NCBI GenBank assembly: GCA_019115345.1
Contig: DXDV01000179.1
Location: 1-10,576, forward strand
Direction of reading: 5' to 3'
DNA length: 10,576 nucleotides
Origin: Candidatus Intestinimonas stercorigallinarum
GTDB lineage: Bacteria > Bacillota > Clostridia > Oscillospirales > Oscillospiraceae
The notes below the pieces were generated by a model, which saw only the letters and a list, made by a program, of their open reading frames with translations, searched no databases and was not told the origin of the DNA. The stretch's first letter is position 1; every line of letters begins with the position of its first letter. Made by a program: the position numbers and the translations under genes. This document shows, in pieces, positions 1-5,819 of this stretch.

Positions 1-528
1 GGCCTCGTCGAACATGGCGCTCCAGCTGGTGATGGGCTCATCCACCATGGTGGTATTGTAGATGATGCCCAGGGTGCCCCAGGTGTAGGGGACGGTGTAG
101 AGGTTCTCCGGGTCGTAGGACAGGTTCTTGAACCGGTCGTCGATCTTCTCAAAGTTGGGGATCTTGCTGTAATCCAGGGGCTGGAGCATATCCTCCTCGA
201 TGAGCTGAGAGATCATATAGTCAGAGGGGCAGATGACGTCGTAGTTGGCGCCGCCGCTCTTGAGCAGGGAGTACAGGGCCTCGTTGCTCTCGGCGGTCTG
301 ATAGTTGACCCTGATCCCCGTCTCCTCCTCGAATTGGGTGATCAGGTCCTCGTCGATGTATTCGCCCCAGTTGCACACGTTGAGCACGCGGTCGCCGGTG
401 TTGGCGCTGTTTTCGCTGCTGCTAACCGTCTCATTGGGCTCGCTGCTTACCTGCTCCACGGAGCAGCCGGTCAGGAACAGGCCCAACGCCAGGGACCCGG
501 CAAGGGTCAGGGCTACGAGTTTCTTCAA
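1..528 (-). CDS. potD: Spermidine/putrescine-binding lipoprotein PotD (partial, C-terminus outside window)
   Basis: This is the extracytoplasmic substrate-binding lipoprotein of the polyamine ABC importer; it captures spermidine or putrescine and delivers it to PotBC. Only the first 176 residues are present because the gene runs off the left edge. The start is a TTG at 528, placed by GGAGGA at 537–542 eight bases upstream; the nearby ATG (frame ATG-ATC-AAT-TGA) stops at once. Residues 1–21 form a lipoprotein signal peptide (MKK, hydrophobic stretch, lipobox LTGC) with the lipidated Cys at 22. A Ser/Asn/Glu-rich linker follows, then the family segment VLNVCNWGEYIDEDLITQFE and a second family-like stretch, YDVICPSDYMISQLIEE. 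It is the last gene of potABCD, 61 bp after potC. The fold family and operon position are secure; which polyamine it prefers cannot be read from this part. Confidence 0.93.
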   Translation of the reverse strand, partial: MKKLVALTLAGSLALGLFLTGCSVEQVSSEPNETVSSSENSANTGDRVLNVCNWGEYIDEDLITQFEEETGIRVNYQTAESNEALYSLLKSGGANYDVICPSDYMISQLIEEDMLQPLDYSKIPNFEKIDDRFKNLSYDPENLYTVPYTWGTLGIIYNTTMVDEPITSWSAMFDEA

Positions 529-536
529 TTGATCAT

Positions 537-542
537 TCCTCC
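537..542 (-). promoter_or_regulatory. Ribosome binding site of potD that fixes a TTG start
   Basis: On the minus strand GGAGGA lies eight bases before TTG-AAG-AAA. It is the only strong Shine-Dalgarno site here and its spacing supports TTG rather than any ATG as the potD start. Confidence 0.8.
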
Positions 543-567
543 AGTAAAATAGATGATAGTATCTTCA

Positions 568-581
568 GGCCCTCAGGGGCC
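568..581 (-). other. Small GC hairpin in the potC–potD gap
   Basis: GGCCC and GGGCC form a 5-bp stem around a 4-base loop in the 61-bp gap between potC and potD. No T-run follows on the minus strand, so it does not look like a full terminator. It could act as an mRNA processing or stability site that sets PotD levels relative to the membrane subunits; that role is a guess. Confidence 0.35.
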
Positions 582-589
582 GAAAGACC

Positions 590-1480
590 TCAGTCGAAGC
601 GCTGCTCGGCGGCCGCCTTTTCCGCCCGGGCCTCCCGGACGTTGACGATGACCAGCAGGGTGAGCACCGTGACGAAGAGCAGGGTGGACACGGCGTTGAT
701 CTCCGGGCTCACCCGCTTCTTGGTCATGCCGTAGATGGCCATGGCCAGGGTGGAGGTGGACGAGCCGGCGGTGAAGTAGGAGATCACGAAGTCGTCCACG
801 CTCATGGTGAAGGCGATGAGGGCGCCGGAGACGATGCCCGGCATGATCTCGGGCAGGATGACCTTCCAGAAGGCCTGGAACCAGGTGCAGCCCAGGTCCT
901 GGGCGGCGTCCACCAGGTGCTTGTCCATCTGCCGCAGCTTGGGGCTCACCGACAGGATGACATAGGGAATGTTGAAGGTGATGTGGGCGATGAGCAGGGT
1001 GCCGAAGCCCAGGGTGAGCCTTGGGAAGGTGATGCGGTAGACCTCCCCAAACAGGCTGAAGGTGATGCGGTAATTTTCGGCAAACTCATTCCAGAAGCCG
1101 AAGATCGCCACGAAGAGCAGGCACAGGCTGACGCCGGTGACGATGTCGGCGTTCATCATGGGGATGGAGTTGACCGTCATCAGGGGGTCCCGCCACCGGC
1201 GGCGCATGGCGTAGAAGCCCACGGAGGCCATGGTGCCGGCCACGGTGGCGATGGCGGTGGCCAGCAGGGAGACCAGCAGGGTGGTGTAGACGCTCTGCAT
1301 GATCAGCCGGTCCTGGAAGAGCTCGGCGTACCAGTGGAGGGAAAAGCCCTTCCACACCACGCTGCTGTTGCCGGCGTTGAAGGAAAAGACGATGAGCAGG
1401 AAGATGGGGGCGTACAGGAAGAAAAAGACCAGGAACATGAACAGCCGGTTGAAGAAACCGTTTTTCTTTTGCAGGCTCAT
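590..1480 (-). CDS. potC: Spermidine/putrescine ABC transporter permease PotC
   Basis: One of two inner-membrane permease subunits of the PotABCD polyamine importer, 296 residues (E. coli PotC is about 264). The start is the ATG at 1480 (MSLQKKNGFF), which shares ATGA with the potB stop; the frame is open further upstream but that would place the start deep inside potB. A first membrane helix spans about residues 12–34, with more hydrophobic segments around 65–90, 112–130, 158–178, 213–236 and 263–282. The cytoplasmic EAA-type loop that docks onto PotA is at about 190–211 (DAAQDLG … VILPEIMPG). Residues 131–152 hold two adjacent 11-residue units, each ending in YRITF, which explain part of the extra length. 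Translational coupling to potB is likely from the 4-bp overlap. Confidence 0.95.
   Translation of the reverse strand: MSLQKKNGFFNRLFMFLVFFFLYAPIFLLIVFSFNAGNSSVVWKGFSLHWYAELFQDRLIMQSVYTTLLVSLLATAIATVAGTMASVGFYAMRRRWRDPLMTVNSIPMMNADIVTGVSLCLLFVAIFGFWNEFAENYRITFSLFGEVYRITFPRLTLGFGTLLIAHITFNIPYVILSVSPKLRQMDKHLVDAAQDLGCTWFQAFWKVILPEIMPGIVSGALIAFTMSVDDFVISYFTAGSSTSTLAMAIYGMTKKRVSPEINAVSTLLFVTVLTLLVIVNVREARAEKAAAEQRFD
1025..1090 (-). repeat. 33-bp in-frame tandem duplication inside potC
   Basis: Two adjacent 33-bp units (1025–1057 and 1058–1090) share an exact 15-base block and agree at about 23 of 33 positions. Translated on the minus strand they give NEFAENYRITF and SLFGEVYRITF (residues 131–141 and 142–152), identical at 7 of 11 positions. 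The codon phase is kept, so it lengthens a loop between membrane segments without breaking the gene. Confidence 0.75.
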
Positions 1481-2334
1481 AGCATCACCGCCTGTTCCTC
1501 GCCCTCGCCGAAGTGGTTCATGACCCACATGCAGGCGATCACGATGAGCATCATCACCAGGGCGATGGCGCTGCCCAGGTGGGGGTTGTAGGCTCCGCCC
1601 AGGAACTGCTGCTCGATGAGGTCGCCCAGCAGCATCTGGGTGCCGCCGCCCAGCAGGCGGGAGATGGCGAAGGTGGACACCGACGGGACGAACACCATGG
1701 TCACGCCGGAGAGGATGCCGGGCAGGGACAGGGGAAAGATCACCTTCCGAAAGACGGCGGTGGAGTTGGCCCCCAGGTCCCGGGCGGCCTCCAGCAGGGA
1801 GTTGTCCAGCTTGACGATGACCGAGTAGATGGGCAGGATCATGAAGGGCAGGTAGTTGTAGACCATGCCCAGCACCACCGCCCCCTGGGTGCCGATCATA
1901 TGGAAATACTCGATGTTGGTGCCAAAGACGGCGTTGATGAGGTCAAAGAGACCGATGGCGGAGAAGAACTGGTTGATGAGGCCGTTCTTCTCCAAAATGG
2001 ACATCCAGGAGTAGGTCCGCAGCAGGAAGTTGACCCACATGGGCAGCATGATGAGCATCATCCCCACCCGCTGGAACCGGGGGCCCTCCCTGGCCATGAT
2101 GTAAGAGAGGGGATAGCCGATGAGCAGGCACACCGCCGTGGCGATGAGGGCCAGCTTGAAGGAGCGGGTGAAGATGACGGTATAGGTGCCCATGCGGGCG
2201 AAGTTCTCCAGGGTGAAGCCGCCGCTGCCGGTGCTGAAGGCGTAGATGACCACCATGATGATGGGGGCCACCACGAAAATGGCCATCCAGATCACATAGG
2301 GGATGGCCAGGAGGGAGCGCTTACTCTTCTTCAT
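1477..2334 (-). CDS. potB: Spermidine/putrescine ABC transporter permease PotB
   Basis: Inner-membrane permease partner of PotC, 285 residues, forming the polyamine channel above the PotA ATPase. The chosen start is the ATG at 2334 (MKKSKRSLLAIPYVIW), preceded by GGGAGGA with about six bases of spacing. The open frame extends to 2427, but that stretch lies inside potA and encodes an unlikely Pro/Thr/Arg-rich leader. Hydrophobic segments lie around residues 8–31, 59–80, 90–107, 150–173, 205–226 and 254–274. The EAA loop is clear at about 182–206 (EAARDLGANSTAVFRKVIFP, then LSLPG). Its first 14 bp overlap the end of potA, and its stop overlaps the potC start by 4 bp, so the three genes are probably translationally coupled. 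Confidence 0.95.
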   Translation of the reverse strand: MKKSKRSLLAIPYVIWMAIFVVAPIIMVVIYAFSTGSGGFTLENFARMGTYTVIFTRSFKLALIATAVCLLIGYPLSYIMAREGPRFQRVGMMLIMLPMWVNFLLRTYSWMSILEKNGLINQFFSAIGLFDLINAVFGTNIEYFHMIGTQGAVVLGMVYNYLPFMILPIYSVIVKLDNSLLEAARDLGANSTAVFRKVIFPLSLPGILSGVTMVFVPSVSTFAISRLLGGGTQMLLGDLIEQQFLGGAYNPHLGSAIALVMMLIVIACMWVMNHFGEGEEQAVML

Positions 2335-3526
2335 GGCTGTCCTCCCGGAAGCTCTCCTCCTGTTCGGGGTCGTAGTCGGCGTCTCCGATCTCGTCGTACT
2401 CCTCGGAATAGGAGGAATAGTCGCCAAACATGCCGGAATAGGCGCTCTTCTTCATGACGTGGATGCCGTCGGGGTCGATCTTGAAGCCGATGTGGCTGTC
2501 CACGGGGCAGAAGTCGGTGGTCTGGATGAGCCACTTGAAGCCGTAGAAATCCACGATGGTGTCGTAGTGGACGCCCTTGAAGGTGACCGAGGTGACGGTG
2601 CCCTTGAGCTGGCCGCTGGCCTCGTCCACGATGTCCACGTCCTCCGGGCGGATGACCACATCCACCGGCTCGTCCTTGTCAAAGCCCTTGTCCAGGCACT
2701 GGAACTTCCGGTTGAAGATCTCCACCACCCCGTCGGCGCGCATGATGCCGTCGATGATGTTGGATTCGCCGATGAAGTCGGCCACAAAGGCGTTCTTGGG
2801 CTCGTTATAAATGTCCTCGGGGGTGCCGATCTGCTGGATGCGGCCGCCGTCCATGACCACCACCGTGTCGCTCATGGCCAGGGCCTCTTCCTGGTCGTGG
2901 GTGACATAGATGAAGGTGATCCCCATCTCCTGCTGGATGCGCTTGAGCTCGTTCTGCATGTCCTTCCTGAGGCGCATGTCCAGGGCGCCCAGGGGCTCGT
3001 CCAGGAGGAGCACCTTGGGCCGGTTGACCAGGGCCCGGGCGATGGCCACCCGCTGCTGCTGTCCGCCGGAGAGGGCGGAGATGGAGCGCTTTTCAAAGCC
3101 CCGGAGGTTGACCACCTCCAGCATCTCCAGCACCCGGCGGCGGATCTCCGCCTCGGGGATCTTCACCCTGCGGGTGACGGGCTTGCCGTTGACCTCGGTG
3201 GTCTCGGTACCGCCCAGCCGCAGGCCGAAGGCCACGTTCTCAAACACGTTGAGGTGGGGGAAGAGGGCGTATTTCTGGAACACGGTGTTCACCGCCCGCT
3301 TGTGGGGGGGGACATCATTAATCCTCACGCCGTCGAAAAAGACGTCGCCAGAGGTAGGGGTAAGAAAACCGCCGATGATGCGCAGGGTGGTGGTCTTACC
3401 GCAGCCGCTGGGACCGAGCAGCGTGAGGAATTCCTTGTCGTTGATATAGAGGTTTAAATGATCCAGAATAATGTCATCGTCGTAAGACATGACGCAGTCC
3501 GTCAGACGGATGAGCTCCTTGGACAT
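2321..3526 (-). CDS. potA: Spermidine/putrescine ABC transporter ATPase PotA
   Basis: Cytoplasmic ATPase that powers polyamine import, 401 residues and first gene of potABCD. Walker A is GPSGCGKTT (38–46), Q-loop Gln 84, signature LSGGQQQR (152–159), Walker B VLLLDEP (172–178), D-loop ALD (181–183) and switch His 210 in YVTHDQEEA. A TOBE-type regulatory region follows (about 255–364), including VVIRPEDVDIV. Two features are less usual: an insert of roughly 15–20 residues at about 105–126 (GGTETTEVNGKPVTRRVK) before the helical subdomain, and a 37-residue acidic, Tyr/Ser-rich tail (365–401) with 16 Asp/Glu. The start ATG at 3526 has AGGAGGG a few bases upstream. Membership in the PotA/CysA-type importer ATPases is certain; the polyamine assignment rests on the adjacent potBCD. 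Confidence 0.96.
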   Translation of the reverse strand: MSKELIRLTDCVMSYDDDIILDHLNLYINDKEFLTLLGPSGCGKTTTLRIIGGFLTPTSGDVFFDGVRINDVPPHKRAVNTVFQKYALFPHLNVFENVAFGLRLGGTETTEVNGKPVTRRVKIPEAEIRRRVLEMLEVVNLRGFEKRSISALSGGQQQRVAIARALVNRPKVLLLDEPLGALDMRLRKDMQNELKRIQQEMGITFIYVTHDQEEALAMSDTVVVMDGGRIQQIGTPEDIYNEPKNAFVADFIGESNIIDGIMRADGVVEIFNRKFQCLDKGFDKDEPVDVVIRPEDVDIVDEASGQLKGTVTSVTFKGVHYDTIVDFYGFKWLIQTTDFCPVDSHIGFKIDPDGIHVMKKSAYSGMFGDYSSYSEEYDEIGDADYDPEQEESFREDSHEEE

Positions 3527-3582
3527 TTATCACCCTCCTCTCCAAATAATAGCCAATTCACGACGGAAAGTGAGCAAGGTAA

Positions 3583-3611
3583 AATATATAATGTATCCCC
3601 TGAAATGTCAA
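3583..3611 (-). promoter_or_regulatory. Sigma-A-type promoter of potABCD
   Basis: On the minus strand TTGACA (3606–3611) and TATATT (3583–3588) are separated by exactly 17 bp, a near-consensus housekeeping promoter in an AT-rich island. Transcription would begin near 3576, giving a leader of about 50 bases before potA. The −35 box lies just past the stop of the upstream pseudouridine synthase gene. A 5-bp hairpin (CCCGT/ACGGG, 3619–3634) straddles that stop but lacks a T-run, so some read-through from the upstream gene is possible. Confidence 0.85.
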
Positions 3612-3627
3612 TGGATTTCCCGTAAAT

Positions 3628-4608
3628 TCACGGGGTATTTTTCGGGGGGCGGCCAGGGAAATATTCCGCCACGAAATCCACGTCGTCCACCTGCCAGCTC
3701 CGGCCGTTGAGGGGGGCGAGGACGCCTGCGTCGGTGGTGAAGGAAAAGACCAGCTTGTAGGACCAGAGGGCCTGGAACTTCCGGTCGTAGCGCCTGTTGT
3801 CCCGGTTGCGGCCGTACTTGCCGTCCCCCAGCAGCGGGTGGCCGGCGGCGGCGAACTGGGCCCGGATCTGGTGGGTCCGGCCGGTGATGAGCTCGCACTC
3901 CACCAGGGAGAGGCCGTTCCGGGTCTCCAGGGTCTTATAGAGGGTGACGGCGGTCCGTCCGCCGGGCACGGGGCTTTTGTGGACGGTGACCTGGTTTTTG
4001 CTCTCGTCCTTGGAGAGGAAGCCCTCCAGCCTTCCCTCCGGCGGATCCATGCGGCCGTGGATGGCGCACAGGTAATACTTTTCGATCTCCCGGTCCTTGA
4101 TCTTCTGGTTCATGACGCGCAGGGCCTCGGCGGTCTTGGCGGCGATGACGATGCCGCCGGTGTTCCGGTCGATGCGGTTGCACAGGGCGGGGGTGAAGGC
4201 GTGCTCCCGCCGGGGGTCCCACTCCTTCTTTTGATAAAGGTAGGCCTGGATGTGGGTGATGAGGGTGTTGACGTACTCCCCCTGATCGGGATGGACCAGC
4301 AGGCCGGGGCGCTTGTTCACCAGGAGGATGTGCGCGTCCTCGTAGACGATGTCCAGCTGGGGCTTAAAGACGGAGAGGAAGGCGTTCTCCGGGGCGGGGG
4401 CGTCGAAGAACTCGTCGTTGATGTAGAGCTGGAGAAGGTCGCCCTCCACCAGCCGGTCGTCCCGCTTGGCACCCTTGCCGTTGCGCTTGACCCGCTTGAG
4501 GCGGATGTACTTCTGGGCCAGGGGAGCGGGGAGGAGGGGCAGGGTCTTGCCCAGCCAGCGGTCCAGGCGCTGCCCGGCGTCGTTTTTTGTCACGGTAAAC
4601 TCTCTCAT
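3628..4608 (-). CDS. RluA-family 23S rRNA/tRNA pseudouridine synthase
   Basis: An RNA pseudouridine synthase of the RluA/RluC/RluD family, 326 residues, converting specific uridines to pseudouridine, most likely in 23S rRNA. The N-terminus (residues 4–65, VTKNDAGQRLDRWLGKTLP then YIRLKRVKRNGKG) is an S4-like RNA-binding domain. The catalytic domain contains NRIDRNTGG (144–152) with the expected catalytic Asp 147; the family more often has HRLDRDTSG, so Asn for His and Asn for Asp are mild variants. RTHQIRAQFA (244–253) and HPLLGDGKYG (257–266) are the other hallmark motifs. The start ATG at 4608 has GGGAGGT about five bases upstream. Which uridines it modifies cannot be told, so no rluC/rluD symbol is given. 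It is transcribed divergently from yceD–rpmF. Confidence 0.92.
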   Translation of the reverse strand: MREFTVTKNDAGQRLDRWLGKTLPLLPAPLAQKYIRLKRVKRNGKGAKRDDRLVEGDLLQLYINDEFFDAPAPENAFLSVFKPQLDIVYEDAHILLVNKRPGLLVHPDQGEYVNTLITHIQAYLYQKKEWDPRREHAFTPALCNRIDRNTGGIVIAAKTAEALRVMNQKIKDREIEKYYLCAIHGRMDPPEGRLEGFLSKDESKNQVTVHKSPVPGGRTAVTLYKTLETRNGLSLVECELITGRTHQIRAQFAAAGHPLLGDGKYGRNRDNRRYDRKFQALWSYKLVFSFTTDAGVLAPLNGRSWQVDDVDFVAEYFPGRPPKNTP

Positions 4609-4643
4609 GGGGACCTCCCGGTTGTGGTAGTTGCATACACTCT

Positions 4644-4649
4644 ATCATA
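4644..4649 (-). promoter_or_regulatory. Possible −10 box for the pseudouridine synthase gene
   Basis: TATGAT on the minus strand sits 35 bp before the start codon in the AT-rich divergent gap. The region 16–17 bp further upstream (TTTCTT) is a poor −35 match, so this is a weak candidate only. Confidence 0.3.
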
Positions 4650-4675
4650 TTTTAGAAAAAAAGTGAAGAAAGTAT

Positions 4676-4704
4676 TTGACATTGACAGAACTCTTGACTA
4701 TAAT
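4676..4704 (+). promoter_or_regulatory. Consensus sigma-A promoter of yceD–rpmF
   Basis: TTGACA (4676–4681) and TATAAT (4699–4704) are both perfect consensus hexamers with 17-bp spacing. A second TTGACA follows the first directly (4682–4687) and TTGACT lies at 4694–4699, immediately abutting the −10. The start of transcription should be near 4711, leaving a leader of only about 23 bases, consistent with a strong constitutive ribosomal-protein promoter. Confidence 0.92.
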
Positions 4705-4733
4705 ATTTGTCGTGCCATTATGCGAGGTGTGCC

Positions 4734-5243
4734 ATGCGACTAGACCTGAAAAACATCATCCACGTGCCCGGAGGCGTGTGTCCCTTCTCCTACGAGCTGG
4801 ATCTTTCCGACCTGGAGTTCGGCGGCGCCCACCCCATCGACCAGCCGGTCCTGGTGACCGGGCAGGTCCGCAATATGGCGGGCGCGCTGGTGCTGGAGGG
4901 AACGGCCGCCACCACGCTCCATCTCGTCTGCGACCGGTGCGCGAAGCCCTTTGCCCGGGAAAAGACGGTCCGCTTGGAAACGCTGCTGGCCCAGGAGCTG
5001 GCCGACGAGCGGAGCGAGGACGAGATCGTCCTGCTGGATGGAGACGAGGTGGATCTGGACGACGTGGCCGCCACGGCGTTCGTCCTCGCAATGGATAGCA
5101 AGAATCTCTGCTCAGAGGACTGCAAGGGCATCTGTCCCGGCTGCGGCGCCGATCTCAACGCGGAGCCCTGCCGGTGCAAGCCCGAGGTAGACCCCCGGCT
5201 GGCAGTGCTTGCCCAGCTTTTGGAGGACAAAGAGAGCGAGTAA
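4734..5243 (+). CDS. yceD: YceD/DUF177 family protein (large-subunit rRNA accumulation protein)
   Basis: A 169-residue DUF177 protein. The family is nearly always encoded directly before rpmF, as here, and in E. coli and plants is linked to accumulation of 23S rRNA; its biochemical activity is not settled. The start ATG at 4734 has GAGGTG just upstream; a longer TTG-initiated frame from 4707 would begin at or before the predicted transcription start and is rejected. Two cysteine pairs are conserved-looking: CDRC in HLVCDRCAKPF (about residues 57–67) and a C-terminal cluster CSEDCKGICPGCG … CRC, with the family ending PEVDPRLAVLAQLL. The paired cysteines suggest metal binding. The middle is acidic (DERSEDEIVLLDGDEVDLDD). 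It is followed after 40 bp by rpmF and shares its promoter. Confidence 0.93.
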   Translation: MRLDLKNIIHVPGGVCPFSYELDLSDLEFGGAHPIDQPVLVTGQVRNMAGALVLEGTAATTLHLVCDRCAKPFAREKTVRLETLLAQELADERSEDEIVLLDGDEVDLDDVAATAFVLAMDSKNLCSEDCKGICPGCGADLNAEPCRCKPEVDPRLAVLAQLLEDKESE

Positions 5244-5268
5244 ACGAGCAGTACCCGCGCAGGGTATC

Positions 5269-5277
5269 AAGGAGGTG
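5269..5277 (+). promoter_or_regulatory. Near-perfect ribosome binding site of rpmF
   Basis: AAGGAGGTG matches the anti-Shine-Dalgarno sequence over its whole length and stands about eight bases before the TTG at 5284. It decides the start of rpmF: the longer open frame from 5209 lies largely inside yceD and lacks such a site. Confidence 0.88.
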
Positions 5278-5283
5278 TCACAA

Positions 5284-5481
5284 TTGGCAGTCCCTAAGTC
5301 TAAAGTATCCAAGCAGCGCCGGAACAAGCGCCGCAGCTCCGTGTGGAAGCTGGAGACTCCCGGTCTCAACAAGTGCCCCAAGTGCGGCGCTTACCGTCTG
5401 CCCCACCGGCTGTGCAAGTCCTGCATGACTTACAATGGCCGCGAGTTCGGCAAGGTGGAGACCGAGACCAAGGCCAACTGA
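5284..5481 (+). CDS. rpmF: 50S ribosomal protein L32 (zinc-binding form)
   Basis: Ribosomal protein L32 (bL32), 65 residues, part of the large subunit. The start is a TTG giving MAVPKSKVSKQRRNKRRS, the typical L32 amino terminus, with a near-perfect ribosome binding site. Four cysteines, C31-P-K-C34 and C44-K-S-C47, form the zinc ribbon, so this is the zinc-dependent paralogue type rather than the cysteine-less form induced on zinc starvation in some Firmicutes. The C-terminal tail (GREFGKVETETKAN) is somewhat longer than usual. A TTG start for a highly expressed ribosomal protein may hold translation in check despite the strong binding site; this is inference. It is followed by a long hairpin that probably ends the yceD–rpmF transcript. 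Confidence 0.97.
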   Translation: MAVPKSKVSKQRRNKRRSSVWKLETPGLNKCPKCGAYRLPHRLCKSCMTYNGREFGKVETETKAN

Positions 5482-5484
5482 ACA

Positions 5485-5525
5485 GGCAAAAAGAAAGGAG
5501 GGGGCGACCCCTCTTTCTTTTTGCC
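5485..5525 (+). terminator. Hairpin terminator after rpmF
   Basis: Starting three bases after the rpmF stop, a purine arm (5485–5504) pairs with a pyrimidine arm (5508–5525) over about 18 bp with a single bulged G and a tiny loop. The outer part is A-rich on the left and T-rich on the right (CTTTCTTTTTGCC), so the T-run that would release RNA polymerase lies in the descending arm. It can work in both directions. The right arm is duplicated 150 bp downstream. Confidence 0.75.
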
Positions 5526-5675
5526 TTGAAAGGTATGGAAGAAAAAGCCCTCGTCCCCTCGGAGAGCGGAGGGGGGCATCCGGGGGGAACTGGTGCCCCC
5601 CGGAAGAGCCGGGCGCGAAGCGCTATGCATTTCCCGCAGGAAATGCCCGGCTCGTGACCCCTCTTTCTTTTTGCC
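5506..5675 (+). repeat. 20-bp perfect direct repeat enclosing a structured 130-bp block
   Basis: GACCCCTCTTTCTTTTTGCC occurs at 5506–5525 and again, without mismatch, at 5656–5675. The first copy is the right arm of the rpmF terminator hairpin; the second could pair with the same left arm (5485–5504). The enclosed 130 bp is dense in stems. The layout looks like a small inserted or duplicated non-coding element, perhaps a palindromic mobile cassette; no coding sequence or transposase is present. Confidence 0.7.
5606..5653. repeat. Three-way-junction-like inverted repeat
   Basis: A perfect 9-bp closing stem, GAGCCGGGC (5606–5614) with GCCCGGCTC (5645–5653), encloses a short GCG/CGC hairpin (5615–5623) and a second perfect stem, ATTTCC with GGAAAT (5629–5634 and 5639–5644, loop CGCA). 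Transcribed, it would fold as a compact junction. It may be a repeat-family element rather than a dedicated RNA gene. Confidence 0.6.
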
Positions 5676-5690
5676 CGCATCTCCCCGTCA

Positions 5691-5710
5691 TCCTGAGCGA
5701 AGCGAAGGAT
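5691..5710. repeat. Interspersed repeat core TCCTGAGCGAAGCGAAGGAT
   Basis: This core, preceded by GTCA, resembles a motif I know as a common intergenic repeat in many unrelated bacterial genomes (variants of CTGAGCGAAGCGAAG). The ends ATCC/GGAT pair, and it is itself bracketed by CCCCGTC (5683–5689) and GACGGGG (5738–5744). Only one copy is in the window, so its repeat status here rests on recognition of the motif. Confidence 0.5.
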
Positions 5711-5819
5711 CCGTCCCCCTGAGCCCGGTGAGTGGAAGACGGGGCAACGGGGTTTTCCCCTTCCATTTTGCCCGCGATTCGGGTACAATATGATGAGTAA
5801 CCAATGAGGAAGTGAGCCT

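Larger units (their letters stand above)
5526..5819. other. Gene-free repeat-rich gap before the DUF512 gene
   Basis: No convincing gene lies here; open frames on both strands lack binding sites and recognisable sequence. The gap holds, in order, stems at 5555–5574, 5571–5603 and 5606–5653, a TTTTTGCC copy, the 5691–5710 repeat inside a CCCCGTC/GACGGGG inverted pair (5683–5689 and 5738–5744), a GGGG-TTTT-CCCC hairpin (5749–5760) and a third TTTTGCCCGC copy (5766–5775). A TACAAT at 5784–5789 may be the −10 box for the DUF512 operon, but no good −35 is visible 17 bp upstream. Confidence 0.6.

Noticed and set aside
2303..3457. A 384-codon plus-strand open frame opposite potA
   Set aside because: potA has every ATPase motif in the other frame; the plus-strand product is a Val/His/Asp-rich shadow.
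5526..5675. Insertion sequence between rpmF and the DUF512 gene
   Set aside because: The block is only 150 bp and encodes no transposase, so at most it is a non-autonomous element; it is listed as a repeat instead.
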